From contig CAILXE010000358.1 in assembly GCA_903838095.1 (NCBI GenBank), positions 1 to 6,083 on the forward strand: a stretch of DNA of 6,083 nucleotides. Direction: 5' to 3'. Under the pieces are notes generated by a model. That model was not told the DNA's origin and searched no databases. It saw nothing but the letters and a program-made list of their open reading frames with translations. Positions 4,830 to 6,083 of this stretch are shown here, piece after piece. Positions within the stretch are counted from its first letter, which is position 1; each line of letters starts with the position of its first letter. The stretch comes from an uncultured Chlorobiaceae bacterium (GTDB taxonomy: Bacteria > Bacteroidota > Chlorobiia > Chlorobiales > Chlorobiaceae). Made by a program: the position numbers and the translations under genes.

Positions 4830-4935
4830 AACATTGAACCAGCCAGATCCAAAGCTTAACGCTCTGGATCTGGCTTGAAATCATTGAGTCAACCTGCTCT
4901 ACCACATGAAGGTTTGGGGCAGGTTGTTCAATGTT
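4830..4935. terminator. Branched inverted-repeat structure between convergent prx and proS
   Basis: Hairpin 1: AGCCAGATCCA (4841-4851) pairs perfectly with TGGATCTGGCT (4865-4875), and after one A-C mismatch AGC (4853-4855) pairs with GCT (4861-4863), closing a 5-base loop. Hairpin 2: CAACCTGC (4890-4897) pairs with GCAGGTTG (4919-4926), optionally extended by ATTGA (4883-4887) with TCAAT (4928-4932). An outer 10-bp repeat, AACATTGAAC (4830-4839) with GTTCAATGTT (4926-4935), encloses both. The outer stem and the extension of hairpin 2 compete for the same 3' strand. The location between convergent genes suggests a bidirectional terminator; the minus-strand side of hairpin 1 is followed by a T-richer stretch. 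A structured RNA or repeat element is the alternative. Confidence 0.55.
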
Positions 4936-4982
4936 GATCCTTTTACCGGCCCATTGTCACAAAAGGGGCATGAACGGCTCCC

Positions 4983-6083
4983 TCAGTAGGCTTTCGCAAA
5001 CACCACTTTTCGCGCCGCCGGTTTTCCTGAATAGATACATGAGCCTGGTTCATCAAGACGATGCTGGGCAATATATTCTGCCTCTTCGGGAATCACCCTG
5101 ATGGTCGCCTTGGTCTCTTCCTTGATTTTCGCTTCTGTTTCTGCTGTACCATCCCAGTGGGCAATCACAAATCCCTTTTCGACAGCTTTTTTGAATTCTT
5201 CATAATTTGAAACTTCAACGGTATTGTCATTACGGAACTGCAATGCCTTGTCGAACATGGACTGCTGAATATCGTTGAGAATTTCACTGATGTGCTGCGC
5301 CAGCAAGTCGTCAAGGGCTACCTCGGTTTTCTCCAGTGTGTCACGGCGAGCTGCGATGCAGATACTTTTTTCAATATCTCTTGGCCCAAGTTCAATCCTG
5401 ATCGGAATGCCCTGGAGTTCATATTCGGCAAACTTCCATCCTGGAGAGTTCTGTTCGCTGCTGTCGACAAAAGCGGTAATGCCACCCCGGTTGAGAGTAT
5501 CGGCAAGAGCATTTGCCCGTTCTATGACTGCCGCTTTATCACCCCTGAGAATCGGGATAATGACCACCTGACGAGTGGCAAGTTTCGGAGGAAGCACCAA
5601 ACCACGATCATCGGAGTGTGCCATGATGAGGGCGCCGATCAGTCTGGTCGAGACTCCCCAGCTTGTTGCCCAGACATAGTCAAGTATTCCCTCTTTTGTC
5701 TGGAACTGGCAGTCGAAAGCCTTCGCAAAATTCTGTCCGAGGTTGTGCGACGTGCCTGCCTGGAGCGCCTTGGTATCCTGCATCATCGCCTCAATACAGT
5801 ATGTTTCAACCGCTCCCGCAAACTTTTCGCTGTCGCTCTTCTTGCCCATAATCACCGGCATTGCCATATAATCTTCGGCAAAGGTCTTGTAGACATTGAT
5901 CATGCGGAGCACCTCCTCCTGCGACTCTTCTGGAGTAGCATGGGCCGTATGACCCTCCTGCCAGAGGAATTCAGTCGTTCTCAGAAAAAGACGGGTTCTC
6001 ATCTCCCAGCGCACCACATTGGCCCACTGGTTGATCAGTAAAGGAAGATCCCTGTAGGACTGAATCCACTTTTTGTAGGATGA
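4983..6083 (-). CDS. proS: Prolyl-tRNA synthetase, archaeal/eukaryote-like type, lacking N-terminus
   Basis: The last 366 codons of a class IIa prolyl-tRNA synthetase, which charges tRNA-Pro; the gene continues beyond the right edge. An apparent GTG at 6015-6017 is internal, since the frame is open to the end of the window. About 115 N-terminal residues, including class II motif 1, should lie outside (family length near 480). Visible in order: [20 protein letters not shown] leading into the class II motif 2 region with [15 protein letters not shown], then [16 protein letters not shown], the motif 3 region with [10 protein letters not shown], the anticodon-binding domain from [10 protein letters not shown], and the C-terminal domain ending in AKAY with the conserved terminal tyrosine. 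The zinc site of the C-terminal domain is degenerate. AHWDGTAET (about 5140-5167) has Asp and Thr where cysteines are usual in zinc-binding members, and CIYSGKPA (about 5015-5035) keeps one cysteine. This variant is, to my knowledge, usual in Bacteroidetes/Chlorobi. There is no bacterial-type editing insertion. Confidence 0.97.
   Translation of the reverse strand, partial: SSYKKWIQSYRDLPLLINQWANVVRWEMRTRLFLRTTEFLWQEGHTAHATPEESQEEVLRMINVYKTFAEDYMAMPVIMGKKSDSEKFAGAVETYCIEAMMQDTKALQAGTSHNLGQNFAKAFDCQFQTKEGILDYVWATSWGVSTRLIGALIMAHSDDRGLVLPPKLATRQVVIIPILRGDKAAVIERANALADTLNRGGITAFVDSSEQNSPGWKFAEYELQGIPIRIELGPRDIEKSICIAARRDTLEKTEVALDDLLAQHISEILNDIQQSMFDKALQFRNDNTVEVSNYEEFKKAVEKGFVIAHWDGTAETEAKIKEETKATIRVIPEEAEYIAQHRLDEPGSCIYSGKPAARKVVFAKAY

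Noticed and set aside
5292..6041. 249-residue plus-strand frame opposite proS
   Set aside because: It is antisense to an intact, strongly conserved synthetase and has no start signal; a shadow of codon bias.

Overview
The window reads as chromosomal DNA from a Bacteroidetes/Chlorobi-group bacterium, most likely a green sulfur bacterium (Chlorobiaceae). Three things suggest this. The prolyl-tRNA synthetase at the right edge is the short archaeal/eukaryote-like type, with the degenerate zinc domain I associate with that lineage. Several genes have strong AGGAGG-type ribosome binding sites, which fits Chlorobi better than Bacteroidetes. A DsrE-type sulfur-relay-like protein is present. The genus is inference only.

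Layout. The left edge (1-197, minus) holds the N-terminus of an aminoacyl-histidine dipeptidase (PepD). About 840 bases follow with no confident gene: an AT-rich left part, one small minus-strand reading frame that may be a gene remnant (485-628), and a GC-richer block of nested inverted repeats (796-888). Two small plus-strand genes come next, both with good ribosome binding sites: a DsrE/DsrF-like protein with a CxxC motif (GTG start, 1036-1389) and an unrecognised 113-residue protein (1510-1851). A 9-bp perfect hairpin lies between them.

The centre has a minus-strand pair: an Hcp-family tube protein of type VI secretion (2579-3064) and, 173 bases downstream, a soluble GH24 phage-type lysozyme (1974-2405). 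No other secretion or phage gene is visible. The pair suggests an orphan Hcp-effector module or a prophage-derived lysozyme beside an orphan hcp. Divergent from hcp is a GyrI-like/SHS2-domain protein (3387-3998). It is followed by a typical 2-Cys peroxiredoxin (4169-4759) with the best promoter in the window. A cluster of inverted repeats that could fold as a branched structure (4830-4935) separates the peroxiredoxin from the convergent proS (4983 to the right edge, minus; its N-terminus lies outside).

Functionally, two housekeeping genes (pepD, proS) flank an accessory stretch of small, mostly single-gene units. Several look connected to thiol, redox or xenobiotic stress (DsrE-like, GyrI-like, peroxiredoxin), and two to cell-wall attack or secretion (lysozyme, Hcp). 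Nothing shows that they act as one pathway. The most interesting item is the Hcp-lysozyme pair. Terminators and promoters were called by eye and are tentative unless stated.
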